60,127 nucleotides of DNA from JAVKLU01 sp031538895 (lineage in GTDB: Bacteria; Pseudomonadota; Gammaproteobacteria; Burkholderiales; Burkholderiaceae), in NCBI GenBank assembly GCA_031538895.1, contig JAVKLU010000081.1, forward strand, positions 1-60,127, in the 5' to 3' direction. Made by a program: the position numbers and the translations under genes. This document shows positions 49,482 through 58,910 of this stretch, in pieces. The notes under the pieces are model-generated. The model saw nothing but the letters and a program-made list of their open reading frames with translations, did no database searches and was not told where the DNA came from. How positions within the stretch are numbered: the stretch's first letter is position 1; the number at the start of each line of letters is the position of its first letter.

Positions 49482-50645
49482 CTACTCTAACAAACGCGCC
49501 ACTCGAGGCATAACCGCACACATCAGCTCGTACGCGATGGTGTCGGCGTGTTGCGCAACCTCATCAATAGCGATGTGATTACCCCACAATTCGACGGTGC
49601 TGCCAATCTGCGCCTGCGGCAGCGTCGATAAATCTAGCGTCAGCATATCCATCGACACCCTGCCGACCAGCGGCACACGATGACAAACACCATCAATCAT
49701 CACACCCACAGGAGTGCCCGTGCGCGCATGGCGCGGATAACCGTCGGCGTAACCGCAGCACACCACACCGATACGCCGTCTCTCTGACGCACGAAACACA
49801 CTACCGTAGCCCACTGCATCATTGGCCTTGAGCGTTTGAGTGGCGATCACCTGCGCGCGCAAAGTTTGCGTTGGCCGTAAACCCAGCGCGCGTACAGATT
49901 GACCATTTTGTAGCGGATGTGCGCCATATAAAGCAATTCCAGCGCGAACCCATTGGGCCGCAATGTCTGGGTGATAAAACGCCGCCGCCGAATTGGCCAA
50001 TGAGCGTTGTCCGGGTAAATCTTTGATGGTTAGGGTAAACAAGGACTCTTGTGCCGCCACGGTGGGTGATTTGCGCGGCGGCGTAGAACTTGTCCCCGCG
50101 CGCGCATCAATATCAAGATCGATATCGTCGGCATTTGCAAAATGTGTCATATGCACAATTGTGCTGACATTGGGCAAGCGCGCTAGCCGCGCATACGCAG
50201 CGCGATAATCTTCAGGTGAAAATCCCAAACGATTCATGCCGCTGTTAAGTTTGAGATGCACTCGAATTGATTTTCCGGCCAATACTGTTCGCGATGCCAG
50301 TTGTTCTAGCCACTCGATTTGTTGCGTTTGATGTACCACCAAATCCAAACCCAAAACTAAGGCGTGCTCAACATCGCTGATATCAAAAGCACCTTCCAAC
50401 ATCAACAACGATCCCTGCCACCCCAGGTTTTGCCGCAGATCATGCGCCCGTTCAAACTCGAGTAGTCCTAAAAAATCAGGGGTCGGCGCACTGGCGTCAA
50501 AGGCGGATAAAATGGCTTGCACCCCATGACCATAGGCGTTGGCTTTGATGATCGAAATAACGGGACGCCCTGCGCGCGCTTTAATCAAAGCCAAATTGTG
50601 CGCCACGGCGGACGGGTGTATCGACAAAGTAATCGGACGAGTCAT
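49482..50645 (-). CDS. alr: Alanine racemase
   Basis: Makes D-alanine for peptidoglycan. 387 residues: PLP lysine in SIIKANAYGHG, HLKLNSGMNRLGF, and the catalytic Tyr in NDAVGYGSVF, plus GRVSMDMLTLDL. Divergent from rlmD with only 20 bp between the starts, so their promoters must overlap the coding ends. An insert near residues 175-190 (DARAGTSSTPPRKS) is longer than usual. Confidence 0.95.
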   Translation of the reverse strand: MTRPITLSIHPSAVAHNLALIKARAGRPVISIIKANAYGHGVQAILSAFDASAPTPDFLGLLEFERAHDLRQNLGWQGSLLMLEGAFDISDVEHALVLGLDLVVHQTQQIEWLEQLASRTVLAGKSIRVHLKLNSGMNRLGFSPEDYRAAYARLARLPNVSTIVHMTHFANADDIDLDIDARAGTSSTPPRKSPTVAAQESLFTLTIKDLPGQRSLANSAAAFYHPDIAAQWVRAGIALYGAHPLQNGQSVRALGLRPTQTLRAQVIATQTLKANDAVGYGSVFRASERRRIGVVCCGYADGYPRHARTGTPVGVMIDGVCHRVPLVGRVSMDMLTLDLSTLPQAQIGSTVELWGNHIAIDEVAQHADTIAYELMCAVMPRVARLLE

Positions 50646-50665
50646 CTCTATTTTTCAATTTTTGA

Positions 50666-52060
50666 ATGCGAAAATCACAGCCTGCAAAATTGCCCCAACC
50701 TATTTTGCCTCTTTTGCCTATTACTAACCTCGATTTAGAGGGGCGGGGCATTGGTCACAACCACGAAGGCAAAGTCGTTTTTGTCGAAGGTGCGCTACCG
50801 ACTGAGTCGGTCCGCTACGCCAGCTATCGCGTTAAAAACAATTGGGAAGCGGCGACTTTAGTCAAAATTCTACGCACGAGCAATTTACGCGTCACGCCTA
50901 AGTGCCCGCATTTTGACATCTGTGGCGGCTGTGCCTTGCAACATTTGGACCCCAGCGCGCAAGTCGCTTTTAAGGCGCGCTTTTTAGAGGACTCCCTATG
51001 GCACATCGGCAAAGTCAAAACGACGCGCGTCTTAGCGCCGATTTTTGGCGCCTACTGGAATTATCGGCATAAAGCGCGTTTAGCGGTGCGTTGGGTCGAC
51101 AAGAAAAATAAATTGCTGATTGGCTTTCACGAAAAAAAATCCAGCTTTGTCGCGGACATGAGCGAATGTCATACCCTACATCAAAACGTTTCATCGCGCT
51201 TAATGCCTTTGCGTGAACTGATTACCGGATTGTCAATTGGTCGCGAAATTCCGCAAATTGAAGTCGCCGTTACCACCCGTGCAACCGCATTTGCCTTTCG
51301 CGTTCTAGCACCTCCAACGAAGGAAGATTGCGCACGCATGAGCGCGTTTGCGCAAGAACACAGTAGTCCAATAGAAGAAATTCAAATTTGGTTACAAACG
51401 GGCAACGAATCCACGCTCGCACCACTTTATCCCGCCAAAGCACAACTGGAATATCAGATTCAAGAAAGCGCGGTATCCATTGCCTTTTTACCCAGCGACT
51501 TTACCCAAGTCAATCACAGCGTTAACGAAGTTTTGGTCAGCACCGCGCTGCGCTATTTGCAGTTACGCAGCACTGATTCTGTGCTTGATTTATTTTGTGG
51601 CCTGGGCAACTTTTCGCTGCCGATTGCGCGCACCGCACGCACAGTATTAGGAATTGAAGGCGCGAAAGGACTGGTCAATCGCGCGCGTGAGAACGCACAA
51701 CGCAATCGACTGGGCGAGGTCGCTGATTTTGCCGTTCACAATTTATTTGACATTGCTTACGCTGACTTTTGGGCACTCGGGAATTTTGATCGTTATTTAA
51801 TTGATCCGCCACGAGAAGGTGCCGCACAAGTCTGCCAACATTTACGCACCGGACACGAGAATGGCAAAACCTTGCCCCATCGCATAGTCTATGTCTCGTG
51901 CAATCCGGCCACCCTCGCGCGCGACGCCGCCACCTTGGTACATGGCGCAGGCTATACCTTGGATGCGGCGGGCGTGATCAATATGTTCCCTCACACGGCT
52001 CACGTCGAATCGATAGCCGTATTCACCCGTCCCGACTCAAGCATTTCTCCACAACTTTGA
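50666..52060 (+). CDS. rlmD: 23S rRNA (uracil1939-C5)-methyltransferase RlmD
   Basis: 464 residues. An N-terminal TRAM domain (LDLEGRGIGHNHEGKVVFVEGALP) is followed by an iron-sulfur cluster motif with three Cys in CPHFDICGGC and the fourth in MSECHTL. Then come the SAM motif DLFCGLGNFSLPI and the catalytic Cys in YVSCNPATLARD. This matches RlmD rather than RlmC or TrmA. It is directly followed by nudB (TGACATG). Confidence 0.93.
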   Translation: MRKSQPAKLPQPILPLLPITNLDLEGRGIGHNHEGKVVFVEGALPTESVRYASYRVKNNWEAATLVKILRTSNLRVTPKCPHFDICGGCALQHLDPSAQVAFKARFLEDSLWHIGKVKTTRVLAPIFGAYWNYRHKARLAVRWVDKKNKLLIGFHEKKSSFVADMSECHTLHQNVSSRLMPLRELITGLSIGREIPQIEVAVTTRATAFAFRVLAPPTKEDCARMSAFAQEHSSPIEEIQIWLQTGNESTLAPLYPAKAQLEYQIQESAVSIAFLPSDFTQVNHSVNEVLVSTALRYLQLRSTDSVLDLFCGLGNFSLPIARTARTVLGIEGAKGLVNRARENAQRNRLGEVADFAVHNLFDIAYADFWALGNFDRYLIDPPREGAAQVCQHLRTGHENGKTLPHRIVYVSCNPATLARDAATLVHGAGYTLDAAGVINMFPHTAHVESIAVFTRPDSSISPQL

Positions 52061-52061
52061 C

Positions 52062-52529
52062 ATGACAAAACCCCTCAAAATTCCAGTATCAGTATTAGTG
52101 GTCATTCATAGCCAGGAGGGTCAAATTTTGTTACTCGAACGCGCCGATCACGCCGGATTTTGGCAATCGGTCACGGGATCATTAAATACAATGGGCGAAG
52201 CGCCACGAATCGCCGCACAACGTGAAGTCCAAGAAGAAACGGGGCTAGTGCGGGAGCTTGAACATTTTGTGCCATCCGGTGTAGAAACCGAATATGATAT
52301 TTTTCCCGAATGGCGTCATCGCTATGCGTCGGGCGTGACGCGTAATCTTGAAATCACATTCACGCTTTGTGTGCCGCAAAACACCCTCATTACCATCGCT
52401 CCGCGCGAACACCTTCGCTACGAATGGTGTCCCGCGCACTTGGCTGCGTCGCGCTGTTTTTCACCCTCCAACCAAGCAGCCATTTTAGCTTTGGCGCAAA
52501 AAATGGGCTGGCAAAATAAGGTTTTATAG
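52062..52529 (+). CDS. nudB: Nudix hydrolase, probably dihydroneopterin triphosphate diphosphatase
   Basis: 155 residues. The Nudix box reads GSLNTMGEAPRIAAQREVQEETGL, with REVQEE intact and one extra residue in the loop after the first Gly. FWQSVTGSL before it and FPEWRHRYASGVTRN after it are typical of NudB, an early folate-pathway enzyme. It starts one base after the rlmD stop. Confidence 0.87.
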   Translation: MTKPLKIPVSVLVVIHSQEGQILLLERADHAGFWQSVTGSLNTMGEAPRIAAQREVQEETGLVRELEHFVPSGVETEYDIFPEWRHRYASGVTRNLEITFTLCVPQNTLITIAPREHLRYEWCPAHLAASRCFSPSNQAAILALAQKMGWQNKVL

Positions 52530-52611
52530 GGCGCGTATCAAAAAAATCGATCGGCCGACTTAGTCAATTTAGCCGATTGCAGAGCGTGTTGCAATCTGAA
52601 TTGACCTGTTT

Positions 52612-53580
52612 CTATTTTGGCGCTGACGACAATAAAAAATTTAAGGTATCCGACAAGCGATAACTGGCCAAAACCGCCTGCTGGGCGGCGATCGATTGAG
52701 CTTGCGTCAAATACGCTTCGCTGGGCCAAGAACCCTCAATCAAAGTTTGGGGATAAGCCCATTTTTGCGCCAGCTGCGCGCTGTCTTGCGCCCACTGCTC
52801 AAAGGCCTGCGTGCCATCGGTCACGGAATAAAAGGCTTGATTTTTTAAAACCATACGATATTTCTGCTCACGCGCCAATGCCATCTGACGTAAGGCATCA
52901 ATGCGACTGCTGATCAAATTCGTATCGTCCGCCGTATCCAAAAGACGGTCCCAATATTGATGCAAATTTTTGACGCGCACCGCGCTACATTTTTGACACT
53001 CGGCCAATAAAGAAAACCCATTTCCCCCCGAATCACCGCGCGGAGAATTGGCGCTGACTCGGCTTGATAAATGTAGCGGTTGATGAATATCTCCAATCAA
53101 ATGAATTAACCACGCAAGCTCAATTGCACTCAAGCTGTGGTGTGCGCGATCTCGATCAATCAATCCCGTCAAAACCTGAACAATGTCTTGATCGCTATTG
53201 GATTTTGGGGAATGTTTCAAATTGATCGCATGATCAGCTTTCTTTATCGTATTTGTTAGCGTGTCACTACGCCAATAGGTATCACGATAGTGCCAACGCG
53301 ACTGTTCGTACAAGGCGCATCCCGAAAAATTTCGCACCATATCAGGCCAAGTGCTGACACGAATGAATTGCGTTTCAGGGTCTTGCGACGGATTTATCAC
53401 CATACGCATACACGGCGGTGCGGTCGCTAGGATTTGCCCCAATTGCATTTTGGTATCTGGCGATAAATACTGCCACGCCAAGGCTGCAATTTGCTGATGT
53501 CCGATCAAACTCCAGGCGTAAAGTGACGAACTCGCGCACCAATACAACAAACCCAAAATCAGCGCCCGCCAATATCGCAT
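52612..53580 (-). CDS. Periplasmic S1/P1-type nuclease
   Basis: 322 residues with a signal peptide ending LYA. The mature N-terminus WSLIGH provides the zinc-binding Trp. Other zinc ligands: HLIGDIHQPLH, and GDSGGNGF and NLHQYWD. These trinuclear zinc enzymes degrade RNA and single-stranded DNA and have 3'-nucleotidase activity. It follows the YggT gene with overlapping stop/start (TAATG). Confidence 0.9.
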   Translation of the reverse strand: MRYWRALILGLLYWCASSSLYAWSLIGHQQIAALAWQYLSPDTKMQLGQILATAPPCMRMVINPSQDPETQFIRVSTWPDMVRNFSGCALYEQSRWHYRDTYWRSDTLTNTIKKADHAINLKHSPKSNSDQDIVQVLTGLIDRDRAHHSLSAIELAWLIHLIGDIHQPLHLSSRVSANSPRGDSGGNGFSLLAECQKCSAVRVKNLHQYWDRLLDTADDTNLISSRIDALRQMALAREQKYRMVLKNQAFYSVTDGTQAFEQWAQDSAQLAQKWAYPQTLIEGSWPSEAYLTQAQSIAAQQAVLASYRLSDTLNFLLSSAPK

Positions 53581-54143
53581 TAAACGATTCCTACTGACAA
53601 AATATGTTCAAACCAATCAGAGAGTAAATTCGAGAAAATATTTAAAACAATAAAAACAATCAAGGGCGAGAGGTCAAACTGCCCGAATAAAGGAATCACA
53701 CGTCGCAAGGGCCTCAACAGTGGCGCGTTTGCGGCACTAATCCAGCGGCTTTTGGGGCTTGGGCCCACCCAGCTCATCAAAGACTCCAACAACAAACAAA
53801 GCATCAAACCCCATGCCCACCAACGCACCAAAGAAATCAACACCAGCAAGGCAATTGCCGAAACGCCTTCCACACTCAGAGGATGACGCAAGGCCCATTG
53901 CAAAATCGTCACACAGATCGTAAAAATCAGCAAGCCAAGCACGCTGGCCGTCATCGGTTTCCAACGTGCGCCCATCAAAATGGTTTGACACATCGAAATC
54001 CACGGTTGTGTCACTTGCACAAAAATTCGCGCCACTTCAAAAGGCGGCAGCACGCGAAAATACTGTAACCACACACGAAATACAAAAAGACCGCCCAATA
54101 CCATCGCGATCATTTGAATCAGCATTCCCAAAAATGAAATCAT
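53580..54143 (-). CDS. YggT family membrane protein
   Basis: 187 residues with two copies of the YGGT unit, each a pair of membrane helices with a conserved VRIFVQVTQPWIS or LLRPLRRVIPLFGQFDLSPLIVF segment. The family is linked to division and membrane function, but its role is not established. It is the first gene of the short pair with the nuclease. Confidence 0.9.
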   Translation of the reverse strand: MISFLGMLIQMIAMVLGGLFVFRVWLQYFRVLPPFEVARIFVQVTQPWISMCQTILMGARWKPMTASVLGLLIFTICVTILQWALRHPLSVEGVSAIALLVLISLVRWWAWGLMLCLLLESLMSWVGPSPKSRWISAANAPLLRPLRRVIPLFGQFDLSPLIVFIVLNIFSNLLSDWFEHILSVGIV

Positions 54144-54215
54144 AATGTGTTCACTGAAAATTTAGCGCCGTCGCGCAAGCAAATAAGGTCTTGCAAGCAT
54201 CCATAAACACGCCCA

Positions 54216-54250
54216 TAAAAAAACTCCAAAAGAGTTTCCTCTTTTGGAGT
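54216..54250 (-). terminator. Rho-independent terminator after the histone-like gene
   Basis: A perfect 12-bp stem ACTCCAAAAGAG/CTCTTTTGGAGT with a 4-nt loop, followed on the minus strand by seven T. It lies 40 bp after the stop codon. Confidence 0.9.
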
Positions 54251-54289
54251 ATCTTAATGCCTCGAGCGCTTAACGCTCAGAGCAATGCC

Positions 54290-54868
54290 TTACGGGCGTG
54301 AGCCGGTAGGGAATGGCCAAGCCGAACTCGGATTGAGTACAGTTTTTGGCGCAGTTGTCATTGGCTTGCTTGCAATTGACACCGTCACTGCTGATTTAGG
54401 AACTGCCTTTGGTTTAGCCGCCGCTTTTGGTTTAGCCGCCGCTTTTGGTTTAGCCGCCGCTTTTTTCGCTACTGGTTTTGCTGCGGCTTTCTTAGCAACA
54501 ACTTTTTTCGCTACGGGTTTTGCTGCGGCTTTTTTAGCTACGACTTTTTTCGCTGCAGGTTTTGCTGCGGCTTTCTTAGCAACAACTTTTTTCGCTGCAG
54601 GTTTTGCTGCGGCTTTCTTAGCAACAACTTTTTTCGCTACGGGTTTTGCTGCGGCTTTCTTAGCAACGACTTTTTTCGCTACGGGTTTTGCTGCAGCTTT
54701 CTTAGCAACGACTTTTTTCGCTACGGGTTTTGCTGCAGCTTTCTTAGCAACGACTTTTTTCGCTACGGGTTTTGCTGCAGCTTTCTTAGCAACGACTTTT
54801 GTAACTTCTACTTTTTTTGCGACCGGTTTCTTAACAGCTGGTTTTTTGCTAGCGGGTTTAGTTGCCAT
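54290..54868 (-). CDS. Histone H1-like lysine/alanine-repeat DNA-binding protein
   Basis: 192 residues, start at MATKPASKKPAVKK (54868). Most of the protein is a 14-residue tandem repeat, VAKKVVAKKAAAKP, about eight copies, each encoded by a 42-bp DNA repeat. A second, 6-residue repeat (AAAKPK) follows near the C-terminus. It resembles bacterial H1-like and HctB-like nucleoid proteins and the C-tail of eukaryotic H1. It probably compacts DNA. The repeat number may vary between strains. Confidence 0.88.
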   Translation of the reverse strand: MATKPASKKPAVKKPVAKKVEVTKVVAKKAAAKPVAKKVVAKKAAAKPVAKKVVAKKAAAKPVAKKVVAKKAAAKPVAKKVVAKKAAAKPAAKKVVAKKAAAKPAAKKVVAKKAAAKPVAKKVVAKKAAAKPVAKKAAAKPKAAAKPKAAAKPKAVPKSAVTVSIASKPMTTAPKTVLNPSSAWPFPTGSRP

Positions 54869-54922
54869 GAAAGACCTCAATAAAAAAATGTTGATTAAAA
54901 AGAAATACCTTAGGTTTAACAC

Positions 54923-55450
54923 TCATTAAACGACTGAACGTAATTAACGCATCGCTACACTGCACATCAATTACCAACTTGAGCCCCCACCCGCCAGAAA
55001 ACAAGGATTTAAATTTGGCAAAACCTCTTACCAGTTCAAATCCTTATCCTCTCAGATTGCCGATGGGCTGAAAAGCACTGCAATAAAACAAACATTGCAG
55101 TCAGTGCTCAAGCCGCTCGCCAAAGCTTTGGTCCGCGAATTTTTATGACGCACCTAGCTTTCAACTGCGAGCCGAATGTACTGCAAAAAGTCAATAAATA
55201 CAAGGGGTTACAGCGTATTTCTAACAGTTTTTTTAGAAATTGTTTTTAAGTCTGTTGGTTACTTTATCGCTCTTTTTTATTTTTCGAAGCTTTCTAAAAA
55301 AATCTATTTACCGCGAAAGCCTTATAAACAAAGGCGCTACGCCTAGCATCATAAAATATTACCGATCAAACAAATGCTGACTTTATCGTTTAGAAGCAAT
55401 GTAAAAAACTTTGTGGAATTTCTTTTTTATGCTTCCGAATCAAATTGTCA
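54923..55450. other. Intergenic region upstream of the histone-like gene
   Basis: AT-rich stretch without a convincing reading frame. It holds an imperfect inverted repeat (GGATTTAAAT...CAAATCC, about 55004-55048) and a hairpin ATTTCTAA/TTAGAAAT followed by TGTTTTT on the plus strand (55217-55247), terminator-like. No gene on the plus strand precedes it. Promoter elements of the histone-like gene were not identified. Confidence 0.5.
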
Positions 55451-55627
55451 GGACATTTTTATCAATACAGAACTTGCGGGTCAAATGCAAGGCGCACCTC
55501 ATTTTGTCAACGCGGAGAACACAGGAACGTACCAGTAGTACGGGACGATTTTCTGCGCCGCCGCGATGACCTTAGCTCGCCACAACTCACCGCAATTTGT
55601 CGCAAAAATAAATTCATAAAAGTGTTC
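55451..55627 (+). mobile_element. Diverged 177-bp relative of the MITE-like family (copy F)
   Basis: It keeps the plan of the family: inverted ends GGACATTTTTAT/ATAAAAGTGTTC, an inner CAAGGCGCAC segment, the centre CGTAC-CAGTA-GTACG and ACTCACCGCAATTTGTCGCAAAAATAAATTC near the end. Flanks are GTCA and ATCA (3 of 4). It is longer by 34 bp. Probably an old copy or a related subfamily. Confidence 0.55.
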
Positions 55628-55735
55628 ATCAAAAGTTTGACGATTGACACGAATGCAGAATAGCTATCATCTCGGCTTTCTTTTAGTCGCAACGAGCGCT
55701 GGCTTCTATTGAGCATTAGGATTACATCGAACATT

Positions 55736-56686
55736 ATGAGTATTGGACTATTAACGGGGGTATTAAGCGGCGTCGTATGGGGGTTGATCTTCATCGCCCC
55801 GATGGCGCTGCCAGATTACAGTGCGGTGCAACTGACCTGGGGGCGCTACTTTTCTTTTGGCGTCGTCACCGTGTTTTTTTTACTGTGGGGTGGTGCTTGG
55901 AAAAAAGTTCTGCTCCTTTCCAAACGTGATTGGTTCAAAGCCCTTGAATTGACCTTGTGGGGCAATATTTTGTATTACTTGGTTATTAGCATTGCGGTGC
56001 AACGCATCGGCGGCGCCTTAACTGGCGCATTTATTGGCCTGTTACCTTTATTAGTGTCCATCATCAGCAATATTCAAGCAGGTCAACAAAAAATTTCTTG
56101 GCGGCGCTTATCGCCGGCTTTGCTCTTGCTTTTAATGGGTTTGGGACTGCTCTATCGTGAGGAGCTTGCCCAAATCAATCAACTGTTAAATCGCGGCACA
56201 GAGGTTTGGATTGGCACCATCTGCGCAATTTTGGCCTTAAGTTCATGGACCATTTATGCGCTGCGCAATGCCAATTATCTCAAGAATCATCCGCAGATTG
56301 ATAACGCGCAGTGGACTGCGGCGCAAGGATTGGTGACTTTGTTATTGATGTTGCTGGCCTTGCCCATCATATTGGGCGTCATCCCCGCGCGCGCGCCCCC
56401 CAATTTGCACAACGGACATTACTGGGCTTGGATGTTGGCCCTGGGCTTGTGTGCATCTTGGCTGGGGCTATGGTTTTGGAACATTACCGCGCGCCATTTA
56501 CCAACAATGATTGCCGGACAGATGATCGTTTTTGAAACCATTTTTGCGTTTCTTTACAGTTTTATTTTTCGCGGTGTCATGCCTAACGCACTGACCTTTT
56601 TGGGGATGTTCCTACTAATTGCCGGCGTCTGCTGGGGTTTGATGATCATTCATACTCACGATCACAAGGGAGCGTCCGCGCCCTGA
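55736..56686 (+). CDS. DMT-superfamily (EamA-like) exporter
   Basis: 316 residues with ten membrane helices in two EamA-type halves. GVLSGVVWGLIFIAPMALPDYSAVQLTWGRYFSFG is typical of a family of small drug/metabolite transporters in proteobacteria. Substrate unknown. I start at MSIGLLTGVLSG (55736); a TTG at 55709 is also open. It lies 21 bp before mnmA. Confidence 0.87.
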   Translation: MSIGLLTGVLSGVVWGLIFIAPMALPDYSAVQLTWGRYFSFGVVTVFFLLWGGAWKKVLLLSKRDWFKALELTLWGNILYYLVISIAVQRIGGALTGAFIGLLPLLVSIISNIQAGQQKISWRRLSPALLLLLMGLGLLYREELAQINQLLNRGTEVWIGTICAILALSSWTIYALRNANYLKNHPQIDNAQWTAAQGLVTLLLMLLALPIILGVIPARAPPNLHNGHYWAWMLALGLCASWLGLWFWNITARHLPTMIAGQMIVFETIFAFLYSFIFRGVMPNALTFLGMFLLIAGVCWGLMIIHTHDHKGASAP

Positions 56687-56707
56687 CTGATTTCACTAAT
56701 TCGTTTT

Positions 56708-57802
56708 ATGAGCAAAATCGTTGTGGGCCTGTCTGGAGGAGTTGACTCATCGGTGGCCGCGTATTTATTAAAACAGCAAGGGCATACGGTCATTGGCGTA
56801 TTCATGAAAAACTGGGAAGGCGACGATGATGACGAATATTGTTCATCACGCCAAGACTGGTTAGACGCCCTCGCCGTCGCCGATGTCATTGGCATCGACA
56901 TTGAAGCGGTTAACTTTGCCAAAGAGTATCGCGAACGCGTGTTCGCTGAATTTGTTCGCGAATACAGCGCAGGACGCACGCCCAATCCCGATGTATTGTG
57001 TAACTCCGAAATTAAATTCAATGCTTTTTGGGATTACGCCGCGTCTTTAGGCGCGGATACTTTGGCGACCGGTCACTACGCCGGCATTGTTCACCCGAAC
57101 CAAGGACCGCCGCAATTATTGCGCGCTCGAGATGCGAGTAAAGATCAAAGTTATTTTCTGCACCGCTTGAGTGCCACGCAGCTGGCGCCGGCACATTTTC
57201 CTCTCGCTCATTTGCATAAGACTGAAGTGCGCGCGATTGCCGCAGATTTGAAATTACCGACGGCACAAAAAAAAGACAGCACCGGAATTTGTTTTATTGG
57301 CGAGCGGCCGTTTCGACAGTTTTTACAAGGCTATATCGCCACAACTCCTGGGCCGATTGTGAATGATCAAGGACAAACAATTGGCCAGCACATGGGACTG
57401 TCTTTTTATACGCTTGGTCAGCGCAAAGGCATTGGGGTTGGTGGGATTAAGGGAGGCGAGGAAGGCGCATGGTTTGTCGCCCAAAAAAATTTAGCGAGTA
57501 ATACGCTGGTAATCGTCCAAGGTCACGATCATCCCCTGCTCTTGTCGCGAAGCGTGTCTTTAGAACGCTGTAATTGGATTGCTGGAACACCTCCCAGCAT
57601 CAGGTCTGGTGCGGCAGTATTGAGCGCAAAAACGCGTTATCGTCAAAAAGACGCGCCGATTCTTTCAATTGACTGGGATGCTGATCGCGCGACCTTGACC
57701 TTTGCCCAAGCACAATGGGCCGTCACACCGGGGCAATCGTGCGTGTTGTACCAAGACGAGGTCTGTTTAGGCGGTGGAATTATCAGTTCTGCATCACCGT
57801 GA
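56708..57802 (+). CDS. mnmA: tRNA-specific 2-thiouridylase MnmA
   Basis: Adds sulfur to U34 of tRNA for Lys, Glu and Gln. 364 residues: PP-loop VGLSGGVDSSVAAYLL, MKNWEGDDD, first catalytic Cys in NPDVLCNSEIKF, and second in STGICFIGERPF. The C-terminal barrel includes the TPGQSCVLY motif. It converges on the ABC permease gene with 7 bp between the stops. Confidence 0.96.
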   Translation: MSKIVVGLSGGVDSSVAAYLLKQQGHTVIGVFMKNWEGDDDDEYCSSRQDWLDALAVADVIGIDIEAVNFAKEYRERVFAEFVREYSAGRTPNPDVLCNSEIKFNAFWDYAASLGADTLATGHYAGIVHPNQGPPQLLRARDASKDQSYFLHRLSATQLAPAHFPLAHLHKTEVRAIAADLKLPTAQKKDSTGICFIGERPFRQFLQGYIATTPGPIVNDQGQTIGQHMGLSFYTLGQRKGIGVGGIKGGEEGAWFVAQKNLASNTLVIVQGHDHPLLLSRSVSLERCNWIAGTPPSIRSGAAVLSAKTRYRQKDAPILSIDWDADRATLTFAQAQWAVTPGQSCVLYQDEVCLGGGIISSASP

Positions 57803-57809
57803 TTGCGAT

Positions 57810-58910
57810 TTAACGAAATTCGTCCGATTCAATTTGAAAATTGGCCAGGACGTTAATCACAAAAAAAACCATCAGTACCAAACCCATCAATAGCAACGGC
57901 AAACTATCAGGCAAGTGCCAACGCTCAATGGCTTGCCGACTGCCCACCATCAAAACTGAAAACGCAGCGCCGACCAAGACCACGCCAATCGGATGCGTGC
58001 GCCCCAACCACGCAACCATAATCGCGCCCCAACCATAACCCCAAACACTTGCATTCTCGGCCTGCACCAAAGTTTGCGATAGCGATGGCGTCAGTACGCA
58101 CAAGCTGCCCGCCAATCCGGCAAAAGCTCCCGAAAAAAGCAAACTGATCCATACCGCACCTCTTTGCGACAAACCTGCATATTCGCCAATTTCATGAGAC
58201 TCCGACCGCGCCAGAAAACGTAAACCCCAAATCGATTGCGTGATTAACCAATAACAAAGCCCCGCCAACAAGAGCGCGATCAATAGGACACTTGCGATAT
58301 CTAGCGACATCATGCGCAACGAGGGGATCGCAATAGCATTGAAGGACGCGGAAAAAATTTCGGGTGAGTGCCTTGACGCCAGAGATTCTTGTCCCATAAA
58401 AACAATCCCCATTTGAGTCAACAAAGCCAACACAATTGAGTTTTGTGCCAAATACTGAGTATTGTTTTGATGAATCAGTCCCAACACACCCATCCACAGC
58501 ATTCCTGCCACAATCCCATACACGATTAACAGCATAAATTGGACGACTAGATCAAAGTCAGTGGTAATTTGTGTATACAAACTCAACACGGTGTAGACCG
58601 CACACAAAAAAGCACCCTGCACGCCAAAATTCATGATTCGGGCTTGATAACAAAAGGTCAATCCGAGCGCACATACCATCAACAAACCCGCCACGTGCGT
58701 GACGTCATACATTTGTTGCTTTAGTGGGGCAATCCACAACACTTCCAATGCCTGCATTGGCGCAATATTTAAAAAGCTAAACAACAACATCGTTAAAAAC
58801 AGACTGCCTAAAAAGCTACTGATGATGCTATTGATCTGAACCCATAATGAAGGCTCTGCGCGACGCACAAAGCGCATCCCCAAAAAAATAAAATTTTGTG
58901 AATTCATCAT
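57810..58910 (-). CDS. BMP-type (nucleoside-like) ABC transporter permease
   Basis: 366 residues with about ten membrane helices in the branched (RbsC/YufP-like) permease fold. Features: FNIAPMQALEVLWIAPL, the NFGVQGAFLCAVY signature (NIGVEGQ-type in YufP), and GYGWGAIMVAWLGRTHPIGV. Such systems import nucleosides or related purines. It overlaps the ATPase gene by 4 bp. A second permease gene normally follows; here the downstream neighbour is mnmA, so it is missing or elsewhere. Confidence 0.83.
   Translation of the reverse strand: MMNSQNFIFLGMRFVRRAEPSLWVQINSIISSFLGSLFLTMLLFSFLNIAPMQALEVLWIAPLKQQMYDVTHVAGLLMVCALGLTFCYQARIMNFGVQGAFLCAVYTVLSLYTQITTDFDLVVQFMLLIVYGIVAGMLWMGVLGLIHQNNTQYLAQNSIVLALLTQMGIVFMGQESLASRHSPEIFSASFNAIAIPSLRMMSLDIASVLLIALLLAGLCYWLITQSIWGLRFLARSESHEIGEYAGLSQRGAVWISLLFSGAFAGLAGSLCVLTPSLSQTLVQAENASVWGYGWGAIMVAWLGRTHPIGVVLVGAAFSVLMVGSRQAIERWHLPDSLPLLLMGLVLMVFFVINVLANFQIESDEFR

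Noticed and set aside
52573..52594. Terminator between nudB and the S1/P1 nuclease gene (GATTGC...GCAATC)
   Set aside because: The stem is only six or seven bp and no T-run follows on either strand.
54470..54800. Regular repeats resembling a CRISPR array
   Set aside because: The units are contiguous without unique spacers and translate in one frame as the lysine/alanine repeat.
54285..54929. Long plus-strand open frame rich in Ala and Phe opposite the histone-like gene
   Set aside because: It is the mirror of the 42-bp repeats; the minus-strand frame has a start, a terminator and a known protein type.
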